From Myxococcales bacterium (GTDB taxonomy: Bacteria; Myxococcota_A; Polyangia; Haliangiales; Haliangiaceae): a stretch of DNA of 64,000 nucleotides. How positions within the stretch are numbered: position 1 is the stretch's first letter; each line of letters begins with the position of its first letter. Location: contig JADJUF010000039.1 of assembly GCA_016717005.1 (NCBI GenBank), positions 1,178,001 through 1,242,000 of the forward strand, in the 5' to 3' direction. Of the stretch, positions 31,834-41,546 are shown piece after piece. Under the pieces are notes generated by a model. That model saw only the letters and a list, made by a program, of their open reading frames with translations, had not been told where the DNA came from and made no database searches. Position numbers and translations under genes: made by a program.

Positions 31834-32493
31834 ATGCTCGGCCTCGGCGCGCCGCAGGACGCGGTCGAGGCCCGTCGCCTCTACGCCGCGGCGTGCGACG
31901 CCGGCGACGGCATGTCGTGTCAGACCACCGGCGCGCACGAGGTCAAGCACGGCGATCGCGCGCGCGGCCTGGCGCTGTTGCGCCGGAGCTGCGACCTCGG
32001 GGTCGCCGGCGGCTGCACCGCGCTCGGCGACGCGGCGCTCGCCGACGACGAGGTCGGGCTCGCGACGGCGGCGTATCAGGCCGCGTGCCGGATCGACAAC
32101 ACCGCGAGCTGCCTCGGCCTCGCCGAGCTGTACCTCGACGGTCGCGGCGTCGCGCGCGATCCGGCGCGCGGGCGGGCGCTGCTGCAAGACAGCTGCGACG
32201 ACCACGACGCCGCAGCCTGCGTGCGGCTGGGCGAGCGCCTGCGCACCGGCGACGGCCTCGAGCGCGACGAGCGCGCGGCGGTCGCGGCGCTGGTCGCGGG
32301 CTGCGACATCGGCTACGGCTCGGCGTGCCTCGCGGCGGCCGAGCTGCTGACCACCGGCGACCAGCTCCCACCGGACCCGACCCGCGCCGCGTCGCTCCGC
32401 GACCGCGCCTGCGCCGTCGAGCCACGGCGCTGCGCCCCGACGTCGGCCCCGGCGCGCGCCAGCGGCGCGCGCCCGAATGGCGACGAGCGCTGA
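31834..32493 (+). CDS. Sel1-repeat protein, Cys-rich, possibly 5'-truncated
   Basis: A 219-aa protein of Sel1-type helical hairpins (ARRLYAAACDAGDGMSC, GLALLRRSCDLGVAGGC, LYLDGRGVARDPARGRALL), with one Cys pair per repeat as in Helicobacter Hcp proteins. It lacks any signal peptide and the first repeat seems to begin in the middle. Upstream in the same frame ADVACLG then a TGA precedes it, which looks like an earlier repeat now cut off. Disulfides would be expected only if exported, so the true N-terminus is probably missing or damaged. Confidence 0.65.
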   Translation: MLGLGAPQDAVEARRLYAAACDAGDGMSCQTTGAHEVKHGDRARGLALLRRSCDLGVAGGCTALGDAALADDEVGLATAAYQAACRIDNTASCLGLAELYLDGRGVARDPARGRALLQDSCDDHDAAACVRLGERLRTGDGLERDERAAVAALVAGCDIGYGSACLAAAELLTTGDQLPPDPTRAASLRDRACAVEPRRCAPTSAPARASGARPNGDER

Positions 32494-32507
32494 GCGGGCC
32501 GCGCGCG

Positions 32508-33497
32508 TCAGCGGTCGCTGACGCCGCACTGGTCGGCGGCGTGCTCGTTGATCGCGCGCGAGTAGCCGGGCGTGCCCCAGCGCTTGTCGGCGGGGTTGGA
32601 GAACGCGCCGAACACCCGGGCCAGCGGCTTGTCGCCGCCGTCGGCGTAGCCCTGGGCGGCGCCGCGCCGGACCGCCGCGTAGTCGCCGCCGCGCGCGAAC
32701 GCCACGACCGCGCCCTCGAGCGCCGCCGCCGACGCCAGCATGAAGTCGCGGGTCAGGACCAGCGGCACCTGGTGCGGGCCCGGCACGACGCCCTGCATGT
32801 ACGGCGCCGTGTGGCACGCGATCGCGATGACGCCGCGGCTGCGCTGATCGCCGCGCGCCGCGATCGCGGCCCAGTCGAACGCGGCCAGATCCATCAGGCG
32901 GTTGTGCCCGACGTACGCGACCACGTGGGCGTCGCCGCCGGCCGCGAGCGTCGTGCCGTCGGGCAGCGCGATCGCCTGGGCGTGCGCGCCGTAGAGGTCC
33001 TCGGCGTAGCGCGTGAGCGCGCGATCGATCTGCGTGCCGCGCCAGGCCTGGGCCACGACGTAGACCGCGACCCGCTTCGGCGCCCCGGCCGCGCGCCAGG
33101 CCGCCGGCGTCGGCAGCTCGCGCCGCCACACCCGCAGGTCGAGGACGTCGGGCTCGCCGATCGCGTCGCCGGTGGCGGCGAGCACCTGCGTCCAGCCGCT
33201 GCGCTTGCGCCCGAACCAGCCGAGGAAGCCCTCGGTCGTGGCCCAGTACAGGTTGGTCCGCGGGCTGTCGCCGTCGCCGAGGCGATCGTTGCCGCACGCG
33301 ATGATCGTGCGCTCGCACAGCGGCACGTGGACCTGCACGACCAGCGGCCGCCCGGCCGCGAGGTCGGCGACGACGCGCGCGTCGAGGTCGGCGAACCAGG
33401 CCGTGGCCTCGGTCGACGGCGCCGCCGCGATCGCCCTGGTCATCGTCGTGGTCGCCAGCGCGACCGTCAGGGCCACCACCACCGCGTGGACACGCAT
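32508..33497 (-). CDS. Exported protein with His/Cys dyad (caspase-like fold suspected)
   Basis: A 329-aa protein starting MRVHAVVVALTVALATTTMT with a cleavable signal peptide. Two strands end in VAYVGHNR (His198) and IAIACHTAP (Cys228), the His-then-Cys arrangement of clan-CD peptidases. Spacing is shorter than in the protein at 215-1834, and overall sequences differ. A further conserved-looking segment is WGTPGYSRAINEHAADQCG at the C-terminus. No known family is recognised with certainty. It lies head-to-tail after the glycosyltransferase gene, 44 bases apart. Confidence 0.8.
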   Translation of the reverse strand: MRVHAVVVALTVALATTTMTRAIAAAPSTEATAWFADLDARVVADLAAGRPLVVQVHVPLCERTIIACGNDRLGDGDSPRTNLYWATTEGFLGWFGRKRSGWTQVLAATGDAIGEPDVLDLRVWRRELPTPAAWRAAGAPKRVAVYVVAQAWRGTQIDRALTRYAEDLYGAHAQAIALPDGTTLAAGGDAHVVAYVGHNRLMDLAAFDWAAIAARGDQRSRGVIAIACHTAPYMQGVVPGPHQVPLVLTRDFMLASAAALEGAVVAFARGGDYAAVRRGAAQGYADGGDKPLARVFGAFSNPADKRWGTPGYSRAINEHAADQCGVSDR

Positions 33498-33541
33498 GGC
33501 CGGAGCATGACACCGCGGCCGCCGCCGCGCCCGCGGCGCGA

Positions 33542-34294
<753 letters not shown>

Positions 34295-34375
34295 CCGGGC
34301 GGTTGTAGCCCTGGCCGGGCCCCGACCTCAAGTGTCATACGACCGTGCTACAGCCCGGTTTCAAGGAGCTGACCC

Positions 34376-34837
34376 ATGGCTGGCGGAGTCAACAAAGTCA
34401 TCCTCATCGGACACCTCGGGGCCGACCCGGACATGCGCTACACCCCGAGCGGGGCCGGCGTATGTGAGCTGCGGGTCGCGACCAGCGAGAGCTGGAAGGA
34501 CAAGAACGGGCAGCGCCAGGAACGGACCGAGTGGCACCGCGTCGTGGTCTGGGGCAAGACCGCCGAGATCTGCGCCAAGTACCTGGCCAAGGGCCGGCAG
34601 GTGTACATCGAGGGGCGCATCCAGACCCGGACCTACGACGACAAGGAAGGTCAGAAGCGCTACATCACCGAGGTGATCGCCAACGACGTGCAGTTCCTGT
34701 CGAGCGGTCGCGAGGGTGGTGCCGGCGGCGGCAAGGGCCGCGGCGCCGACGACGGTCCGCCCCCGCCCGAGCCGGATTTCGGCGGTGGTGGCCCGGGCGG
34801 CGGTGGCGGCGGTCCCGACGACGACATCCCGTTCTGA
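34376..34837 (+). CDS. ssb: Single-stranded DNA-binding protein
   Basis: A 153-aa protein. The OB fold (residues 1-110) contains NKVILIGHLGADPDMRYTP, WHRVVVWGKTAEICAKYLAKG and VYIEGRIQTRTYDDKEG. A Gly-rich linker follows and the acidic tip DDDIPF, which docks partner repair and replication proteins. AAGGAG lies 7 bases upstream of the ATG. This is the housekeeping type. It is separated from the kinase gene by 230 bases that show no gene. Confidence 0.97.
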   Translation: MAGGVNKVILIGHLGADPDMRYTPSGAGVCELRVATSESWKDKNGQRQERTEWHRVVVWGKTAEICAKYLAKGRQVYIEGRIQTRTYDDKEGQKRYITEVIANDVQFLSSGREGGAGGGKGRGADDGPPPPEPDFGGGGPGGGGGGPDDDIPF

Positions 34838-35067
34838 GCGGGAGGCGCGCGCGCGTGACGGGGCCTCGGGGCGTGATGGCCTTGGGGCGCGGCTGTTCCA
34901 CCGGGTCGCTACGGGCAGGATTCTCATGGGGAGCGCAACGGTGAATCCCACGCCCCGTCGCATCCATCAACCTCCTAGAATCTAATAGGATTTCCCCCGC
35001 GGACATCGTCGGTCGCCGCGGCCCGCAGATTGACTTCATCCGCCGGTCGCAAGACGCTGGTCTGGCA

Positions 35068-38000
35068 ATGGACGGAGATCAGGACCGGATCCTACCGGAT
35101 CGGTTCGAGCTGGTCCGCGAGCTCGGCTCCGGCGGCATGGGCCTGGTCTTCGAGGCGTTCGATCAGGCGTTCGGTCGCACCGTTGCGGTGAAGCTGTTCC
35201 ACGAACGCTCGCCCGCGACGATCGACCGGATCAAGCACGAGTTCCGGGTCGCGGCCGCGATCAAGCACACGAGCTTGGTCCGCCTGGGCGAGCTGTTCGA
35301 GCACGCCGGGTCGCTGTGCTTCTCCATGGAGTACATCGACGGGGTCGATCTGTCGTCCTGGATCGGCGCGGCCCGCGTCGAGCGGACCCGCGCCGCGGTG
35401 GTCCAGCTCGCCGGCGCCCTGGCGGCGCTGCACCAGGCCGGCGTGGTCCACCGCGACGTCAAGCCCTCGAACGTGGCCGTGACCGGCGAGGGTCGGGTGG
35501 TGCTGCTCGACCTCGGCCTGGCGGTGCCGATCGGCGGCGGGCGCCTCGAGCTGACCGGCACCGTCGAGTACATCGCGCCCGAGCTCGTCCACGGCGGCGC
35601 GCCTACGCCGGCCCTCGACGTCTACGCGCTCGGCGCGACCGCGTTCGAGCTGCTGACGGGGCACCCGCCGTTCGAGGGCGCCCCGCTCGAGATCCTGGTC
35701 GCGAAGACCGAGCGCGACGCGCCGCGGGTCGCGAGCCTGGTCCGCGGCGTCCCGCCGGATCTCGATCACCTCGTGGCCTCGATGCTGGCCCGCGACCCCG
35801 CCGACCGCCCCAGCGCCCGGGTGGTCGCGCTCGCGCTCGGCTCCGCGACCGCGCGGACCCCGCGGCGGCGACGCGTGACCAGCAGCCCGCGCCAGCTCGT
35901 GGGCCGGCGCGACGAGCTGGCCGCGCTCCTGGCCGCGACGGAGGACCTGGGCCGCGCGGATCAGACGACCCTGTACCTGGTCCGCGGCGCCGCCGGCGTC
36001 GGCAAGAGCGCCATCCTCAACGCGTTCGCCGACGCGGCCGCCGCCCGCGGGCACGTCGTCGCGATCGGCCGCTGCGCCCCGCGCGAACACCTGCGCTACA
36101 ACGCCTGGGACGCGCTGATCGACGCGCTCGCCAGCTACCTCGAGGCGCTGCCGCCCGATGAGCGCGCCGCGGTCGTGCCCGACGGCGCCGAGGCGCTGGC
36201 CCGCGTGTTCCCGTCGTTCGAGCGCGTCGCCGAGATCGCCGGGCCCAGCGCCGACCCGCCCGAGGAGGTCACCAGCGCCGCGGTCGACGCGCTGCGCGCG
36301 CTCCTGCACGGGATCGCCCGGTCGCAGCGGGTCATCTCGATCCTCGATGACGCCCAGTGGGCCACCGCGGACAGCTTCGCGCTCTTGCTCGACACGCTGC
36401 GCGATCCGTCGCCGCCGTGCATGGTCGTGTTCTGCGTCCGGACCGCGGCGGCGCTGCCGACCTCGGCCCAGGACCGACTGGCGCGCCTGCGCGAGCTGCC
36501 GATCCGGCTGCGCTTCCTCGACGTCGCGCCGCTGCCCGACGACGACATGATCGCGTTCGCGACCCGGCTGACCAACGACGCCGAGGCCGGCCGCCGGATC
36601 GGCCTGGCCGCGGCCGGCAACCCGATGTTCGCCGAGCAGCTGGCCAGCGACCCCGGCGCCACGACCGACGACGTCGAGACCTTGCTGACCCGCCGCGTGG
36701 GCAGCCTCGCCACCGATCCGGCGCGCGTGCTGCGCATGATCACGGCCGCGGGCGAGGCGGTCACCCAGGGCCAGATCAGCGACGCGCTCGACATGAGCGA
36801 CGACACGCTGGCCAACATCCTCGAGTACCTGATCGAGCGGGCGCTGGTGCGCGTGGCCGGGGTCACCCGCGACGACACCTGCGAGCTGGTCCACGAGCTG
36901 GTCGCGCGCGCGGTCGAGCGCGCCGCCGGCGATCCGACCCTGGCGACCGAGCACCGGCTCCTGGCCGGGGTCCTGGCCGAGCACACGCCCAACGACCCGC
37001 GCGAGATCGAGCACTGGGTCGCCGCCGGCGACGGCGAGCGCGCGGCCGCCGCGGCGGGCGCCCTGGTCGAGCGCGCGCGCGACGCCCTCGCGATGGGGCG
37101 CGCCGCGATGCTGTGCGAGCTGGTGCTGACGCGCGCGCCGCCGGGGGCGCCGCTGCGCCTGCGCCGGCAGCTGGCCGAGGCGCTCGCCGGCGCGGGCGCG
37201 GGCGAGCGGGCGGCCGAGGCATACCTGGCTGCTAGCCAGGCGGCCGACGGCGACGAGCGCATCGATCTCGAGCGGCTCGCGGCCGAGCACTTCCTGCGCA
37301 GCGGCCGCATCGACGACGGCGTGCGCGTGGCCCGCCGGGTCGCGACCTCGCTCGGGCTCGACCTCGACGTCAGCCACAGCCGGGTGCTCGGCAAGATCAC
37401 GATGGAGCGCATCCGCAACCGCTGGCGCGGCCTGGTCCTGGCGAGGTCGACGTCGGCGATCGACCTCGGCCGCGCCGACGCGTGCCTGTCGCTGTCGAAC
37501 GGCCTGACCATGCTCGACACGGTGCGCGCGGCCTGGTTCACCAGCCGCGCGGTGCGCTACGCCCTCGACAGCGGCAGCCCCGGCCACGCCGCGCGGGCGA
37601 TCAGCCTCGACGCGGTGCTGCTCGCGGCGCGGGGCCCCAGCCAGGAGCGCCGCGTGCGCGACGCGCTGGCCCAGGCCCGGGCGTTCGCCACCCAGGCCCG
37701 CGACCGGGCCGCGCTGGCGCTGGTCGAGCTCGCCGCCGGCGTCGCGGCGCTCCTGCGCGCGGACTACCGGGCCACGCGGCTCCACTGCGACCAGGCCTCG
37801 GCGATGTTCCGGACCGCGGTCGCGGGCGTCGCGTTCGACCAGCACGTCGCCGACTACTTCGGGATCGTCGCGACCTACTGGCTGGGCGAGTGGGGCGAGC
37901 TCGCGCGCCGCCGCCGCGCGCTGGTGCGGGTGGCCGACAGCACCGACGACCGCTTCGCGCGGCTGTGCGCGCAGACCGGGCCCGGCATCGTCGTCGATCT

Positions 38001-38574
38001 GATCGCCGGCGCCGATCCCGACGCGCTGCACGCCGAGCTCGCCGCGACCATGCAGCAGTGGCCGCGCGCGCAGGCGCCGACCTCGTTCGCGCGCCAGCTG
38101 GTGGCCGCGACGACGATCGATCGCTTCCGGGGCCGCGACGATCTGGCGCTGGCGCGGCTCGAGGAGGCCTGGCCCCACCTGACGCGCACGCGCGTGCTCG
38201 CGACCGACCAGAACAAGAGCACGATCCTCGCGGTGCGCGCGCCGGCGCTGCTCGGCGTGGGGCGCCTCACCGAGGCCGCGGTCGACGCCCGCGCGATGCG
38301 TGGGATGGCGTCGATGACCGGGCCCGCGGCGCTGACCGAGGCCGCGATCGTGGCCCACGGCGGCGGCGACCCGCGCGCGCTGCTCGACGAGGCGGTCAGC
38401 GCCGCCGAGGCCGCGGGGCTGATGGCGGTGGTCGCCGCGGCCCGCGCGCGCCGCGGTCGCGTGCTGGGTGGCGACGACGGCGCCGCCGAGCGCCTGGCGG
38501 CGATCGATCTGGCGACCCGGCTCGAGCTCGGCGACGCCGAGCGCGCGTTCGACCTCCTCGCGCCGTGGCCGTAA
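35068..38574 (+). CDS. Ser/Thr protein kinase fused to a P-loop ATPase and helical repeats
   Basis: A 1168-aa cytoplasmic protein. Residues about 13-265 are a Hanks-type kinase: ELGSGGMGLVFEAFDQ, Lys42 in VAVKLF, VHRDVKPSN with catalytic Asp130, DLGLA in place of DFG, and GTVEYIAPE. Residues about 275-560 are an AAA/STAND-like ATPase starting LVGRRDELAALLAAT, with Walker A GAAGVGKS (Lys313) and Walker B ISILDDAQW. The remaining 600 residues are Ala/Leu helical repeats (TPR-like). The architecture matches PknK-type signalling kinases found in large numbers in myxobacteria. There is no membrane segment. Confidence 0.93.
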   Translation: MDGDQDRILPDRFELVRELGSGGMGLVFEAFDQAFGRTVAVKLFHERSPATIDRIKHEFRVAAAIKHTSLVRLGELFEHAGSLCFSMEYIDGVDLSSWIGAARVERTRAAVVQLAGALAALHQAGVVHRDVKPSNVAVTGEGRVVLLDLGLAVPIGGGRLELTGTVEYIAPELVHGGAPTPALDVYALGATAFELLTGHPPFEGAPLEILVAKTERDAPRVASLVRGVPPDLDHLVASMLARDPADRPSARVVALALGSATARTPRRRRVTSSPRQLVGRRDELAALLAATEDLGRADQTTLYLVRGAAGVGKSAILNAFADAAAARGHVVAIGRCAPREHLRYNAWDALIDALASYLEALPPDERAAVVPDGAEALARVFPSFERVAEIAGPSADPPEEVTSAAVDALRALLHGIARSQRVISILDDAQWATADSFALLLDTLRDPSPPCMVVFCVRTAAALPTSAQDRLARLRELPIRLRFLDVAPLPDDDMIAFATRLTNDAEAGRRIGLAAAGNPMFAEQLASDPGATTDDVETLLTRRVGSLATDPARVLRMITAAGEAVTQGQISDALDMSDDTLANILEYLIERALVRVAGVTRDDTCELVHELVARAVERAAGDPTLATEHRLLAGVLAEHTPNDPREIEHWVAAGDGERAAAAAGALVERARDALAMGRAAMLCELVLTRAPPGAPLRLRRQLAEALAGAGAGERAAEAYLAASQAADGDERIDLERLAAEHFLRSGRIDDGVRVARRVATSLGLDLDVSHSRVLGKITMERIRNRWRGLVLARSTSAIDLGRADACLSLSNGLTMLDTVRAAWFTSRAVRYALDSGSPGHAARAISLDAVLLAARGPSQERRVRDALAQARAFATQARDRAALALVELAAGVAALLRADYRATRLHCDQASAMFRTAVAGVAFDQHVADYFGIVATYWLGEWGELARRRRALVRVADSTDDRFARLCAQTGPGIVVDLIAGADPDALHAELAATMQQWPRAQAPTSFARQLVAATTIDRFRGRDDLALARLEEAWPHLTRTRVLATDQNKSTILAVRAPALLGVGRLTEAAVDARAMRGMASMTGPAALTEAAIVAHGGGDPRALLDEAVSAAEAAGLMAVVAAARARRGRVLGGDDGAAERLAAIDLATRLELGDAERAFDLLAPWP

Positions 38575-38721
38575 CGGACGCCGTCAGATTCTCGCGGGCC
38601 GCCTCAGAATTTCGTCAGCGAAGATGCGGACCTGGCGTAGATCGCCGGCCGCGCGGCTGCGTTTGTCTCTCCACGGACCACGACCCCTCACCTTCGTCGC
38701 CCGGTCCAGGAGGAACTCGAC

Positions 38722-39393
38722 ATGATCCGCCGGCTCGCCCACCTCGCCCTCTCGCTCACGCTCCTCACCACCGCCGCCACGCCCGCCCTCGCTCGCGGCT
38801 TCGCCGCCCCGCCCGCCGACGCCGCCGAGGCCCGCGCCCCGGTCCAGGACTCCGCCGACCGGGACCTCGAGTACCGCCCGACCTTGTCCGACGCCGCCCG
38901 CGCGCGGCTGCGCGCGGTCCTCGCCAAGCGCCGCGATCGCAACGTCCGCGCGTTCGCGCGCTACGTCAGCCGCGGCCGCTTCCCGCACAACTTCGACGGC
39001 CCCGGCAGCCGCAACGTCTGGCGCGACCGCGAGGGCCACCTGTGCGCGGCGGCGACCATGATCGATCGCGCGGGCGCGCACGCGCTGGTGGCCAAGGTCG
39101 CGCGCACCGACAACTTCATCCGCCTGGCCGACGTCACCGACGGGCCGCTGCTCGACTGGATCCTCACGTCGGGCCTGACCCACGCCGAGGTGATCGCGAT
39201 CCAGGAGCCGTTCATGGGCCCCGAGGAGCAGCTGCGCCCGGCCGACTGGCGGACCGCCGAGGACGCCCGCCTGCGCGTGCGCTACGCCGAGGTCCGGGGC
39301 CAGCTCGCGGCCGCGCGCACGACCAGCCTCGACGCCGCGATCGACGCCCTCGCGCTGCGGCCCGACCTGGTCGCGCGCCTTATCGGCGGCTAG
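38722..39393 (+). CDS. Secreted protein of unknown function
   Basis: A 223-aa protein with a signal peptide (LALSLTLLTTAATPALARG). GGAGG lies 8 bases before the ATG. The middle part reads like a conserved domain: ARYVSRGRFPHN, NVWRDREGHLCAAATMI, NFIRLADVTDGPLLDWIL, GLTHAEVIAIQEPF. I do not recognise the family. Its last 14 bases overlap the stop of the convergent C39-like gene. Confidence 0.85.
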   Translation: MIRRLAHLALSLTLLTTAATPALARGFAAPPADAAEARAPVQDSADRDLEYRPTLSDAARARLRAVLAKRRDRNVRAFARYVSRGRFPHNFDGPGSRNVWRDREGHLCAAATMIDRAGAHALVAKVARTDNFIRLADVTDGPLLDWILTSGLTHAEVIAIQEPFMGPEEQLRPADWRTAEDARLRVRYAEVRGQLAAARTTSLDAAIDALALRPDLVARLIGG

Positions 39394-40369
39394 CCGCGCG
39401 CGGCCGGCGGACGACCTTGTTGAGCCGCTCGGCCTGGAGCTTGAGCGAGCGCCGCAGGCCCTGCTTGCCGCCGACCGCGCCCAGGCCCATGCCGTACATC
39501 TCGTCGATGCCGCGGACCGCGCACGTCCACATCGTCACGAGGATCGCGAGATCGGCCGCGGCCCGGCGGGTCGACGCCGCCGGGATGACCAGGCCGTAGG
39601 TCTCGGACACGAACCGCAGGTTGCTGAGGATCTTGACGATGCCGTCGCGATCGACGTCGCCGTGCCAGAACACGACCCGCGACACGATCAGCTCCTGGTG
39701 CCGCCGCAGGAACTCGGCCATCGAGATCGGATTGGTGAGGCGCCCGGCCGGCTTGCAGATCTCGAGCAGGTCCTCGAGGTACTCGTTCCAGTACATCGCC
39801 AGGCTGCGGTTCTCGGGCCGGCGCAGGAACTTGATGCGGTCGATCGAGAAGTCGGCCTTGATCGGCGCGTGGAACCGCGGCCGGATCGCGTGCAGGTCGT
39901 AGAGCACCGGCGGGCGCTCGCGATCGAAGTCGACGTCGTCGTAGTGCCACCGGACGCGCAGCTGCGGCCACGTGTGGATCGTCAGCACCGGATCCTGCTC
40001 GGAGTCGATCACCAGGAAGCGGTTGCCCTCGACCCCGACCACGGTGATCCAGTGCGTCCACCCGTCCACGCACAAGAGCACCGGCACCTGGTCCTCGCGC
40101 AGCACCTTGACCAGCCGCTTGCGGGCCTCCTCGGCGTCGCGCGATCGCTCGAGCACGAGGTCGCAGTCGAAGGAGCGCGCCGCGCGGGCGAGGCGGATCT
40201 CGTTGGTCCCGCTCCACCAGTGGGTGCGCGCGGTCTTCGCGATCTCGCTGGCGTGGACCGCCCGGCCGAGCGCGACCAAGGCGTGCTTGAGCGCGAACGG
40301 ACCGCAGGTCCACTCGTTCGGTTGAGGGTAGAAACCGGGTCGGTGCTGGGCGGCGAGGTTCGTTGCCAT
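39380..40369 (-). CDS. Papain-like (C39-type) cysteine peptidase family protein
   Basis: A 329-aa cytoplasmic protein. The ATG at 40369 is preferred over a TTG at 40381 because GAAGG precedes it by 5 bases. Catalytic motifs of the C39/papain-like group: QPNEWTCGPFALKHALVALG (Gln and nucleophile Cys), THWITVVGVEG (His) and FLVIDSEQDP (Asp). The C-terminal 170 residues form an unrecognised helical domain. No secretion or ABC transporter domain is fused, so it is not a bacteriocin exporter. Possibly a regulatory or antagonistic peptidase. Confidence 0.82.
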   Translation of the reverse strand: MATNLAAQHRPGFYPQPNEWTCGPFALKHALVALGRAVHASEIAKTARTHWWSGTNEIRLARAARSFDCDLVLERSRDAEEARKRLVKVLREDQVPVLLCVDGWTHWITVVGVEGNRFLVIDSEQDPVLTIHTWPQLRVRWHYDDVDFDRERPPVLYDLHAIRPRFHAPIKADFSIDRIKFLRRPENRSLAMYWNEYLEDLLEICKPAGRLTNPISMAEFLRRHQELIVSRVVFWHGDVDRDGIVKILSNLRFVSETYGLVIPAASTRRAAADLAILVTMWTCAVRGIDEMYGMGLGAVGGKQGLRRSLKLQAERLNKVVRRPRAASRR

Positions 40370-40638
40370 CGGGACCTTCAAAGAGTATCGCGGGCTGGTG
40401 CCGGCGCCACTCTTTCGATCGCCTATTAACTCTTTAATATCAACATGTTATACCTCAGAGATCCCCTCGAAAATGGCCCTCGACATCGCCTCCGAGACCG
40501 TTTCTTGGCGCCGGCAGGCCACCGCTGCGGCCCGGCCGAGGCGCCACAGGATATACATTTCAATACGTTAGGCTCGATGCACGGCTTGCGGGGCCCTGTC
40601 ATCGAGTCAATACACTTTCATTTCAGTAGCTTACGGCA
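40370..40638. other. AT-rich spacer
   Basis: Holds an unusually AT-rich stretch (CTATTAACTCTTTAATATCA around 40422-40441; CATTTCAATACGTTAGGC around 40556-40573). No RNA gene or convincing open frame is visible. It probably carries the promoter of the C39-like gene. Confidence 0.4.
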
Positions 40639-41469
40639 TCATTCGGGGACCGAAAACCAGTCCTCTGGAGGCCAGGTTTGGCCGTCCGCGAGCCGATCTG
40701 GGGCCAGCCCGAGCCCCTCGAGTCGCGCCAGCATCACGGCGCAGGTCGGGCACGGATCGAGCGCGGTCCCCACCGGCAGGTACGGATCGTCGCCGCTGGC
40801 CTCGCACCGGATCGCGGCCGGCGGGAGCCCCGCGAACGCGGCGCGCAGCGCGTCGCCATCGAGCGCGCCCGGCGCGATGCCCGCGCGTCGTTCGATCGCG
40901 CCGAGGTAGTGCGACAGCGCGCGCGGCAGCGGGCACGCGCCTGGCGCGGCGGCGCCCGGCACCAGCTGGTTGCGCGCGATGGCCCGGACCCACGCGAGGT
41001 AGTACGCGTCGAAGTCGGGCGCGACCGCGGCGATCGCGCCCGCGCAGGTGCGCGCGTCGATCCACACCTGCCCGGCGCGCGCGCCGCCGACCACGAGCAG
41101 CGCGAGCTGACCGCACCCGAGGTGACCGAGCGCGACCACGCCGCGGTAGGCGGCCCGGCCCGCGACGTCCGGGTCGAACGCGCCGCGCGCGTGCGCGAGC
41201 TGCGCCGGGTGATCGAGCGGCCACAGCCCGTGGAACGGCCCGGCGCCGTGACCGCCGACCTCGCCGACGAAGCGGCGGTATCCGTCGGGCAACCGCTGGC
41301 CGATCGTCGCCTCGAGCGCGTCGAGGCGCGCGGGCGCGAGCGGCGGCGCGAGCTGGTAGCGGTGGCGCCGCGCGCCGAAGCGGCGCAGGTGCGGATCCGC
41401 GCGCGCGGCCTCCTCCAGCCACGCGCGCAGCGTCGTGGCGTACTCGCCCGGCGAGACCGGTGCCGACAT
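40639..41469 (-). CDS. SMI1/KNR4 (SUKH) family protein
   Basis: A 276-aa protein. The SUKH core is clear at residues 45-150: LDALEATIGQRLPDGYRRFV, then GEVGGHGAGPFHGLWPLD, and later VALGHLGCGQLALLVVGG with GQVWID. A C-terminal extension contains CPTCAVMLARLEGLGL, a CPxC pair that may bind zinc. SUKH proteins are often toxin-immunity proteins; no toxin gene is next to it. The product is cytoplasmic. Confidence 0.85.
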   Translation of the reverse strand: MSAPVSPGEYATTLRAWLEEAARADPHLRRFGARRHRYQLAPPLAPARLDALEATIGQRLPDGYRRFVGEVGGHGAGPFHGLWPLDHPAQLAHARGAFDPDVAGRAAYRGVVALGHLGCGQLALLVVGGARAGQVWIDARTCAGAIAAVAPDFDAYYLAWVRAIARNQLVPGAAAPGACPLPRALSHYLGAIERRAGIAPGALDGDALRAAFAGLPPAAIRCEASGDDPYLPVGTALDPCPTCAVMLARLEGLGLAPDRLADGQTWPPEDWFSVPE

Positions 41470-41546
41470 GTGCTCAGGTCGCAGGCGGGGCGCGCTGTGT
41501 CAACCGGCCGCGTCGGGGTTTCGTGACACGCCCGAGCGCGTGCGTT

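Noticed and set aside
40382..40638. Possible small RNA or tRNA in the AT-rich spacer
   Set aside because: No cloverleaf, no strong hairpin with a T tract and no tRNA-like T-arm was found by eye.
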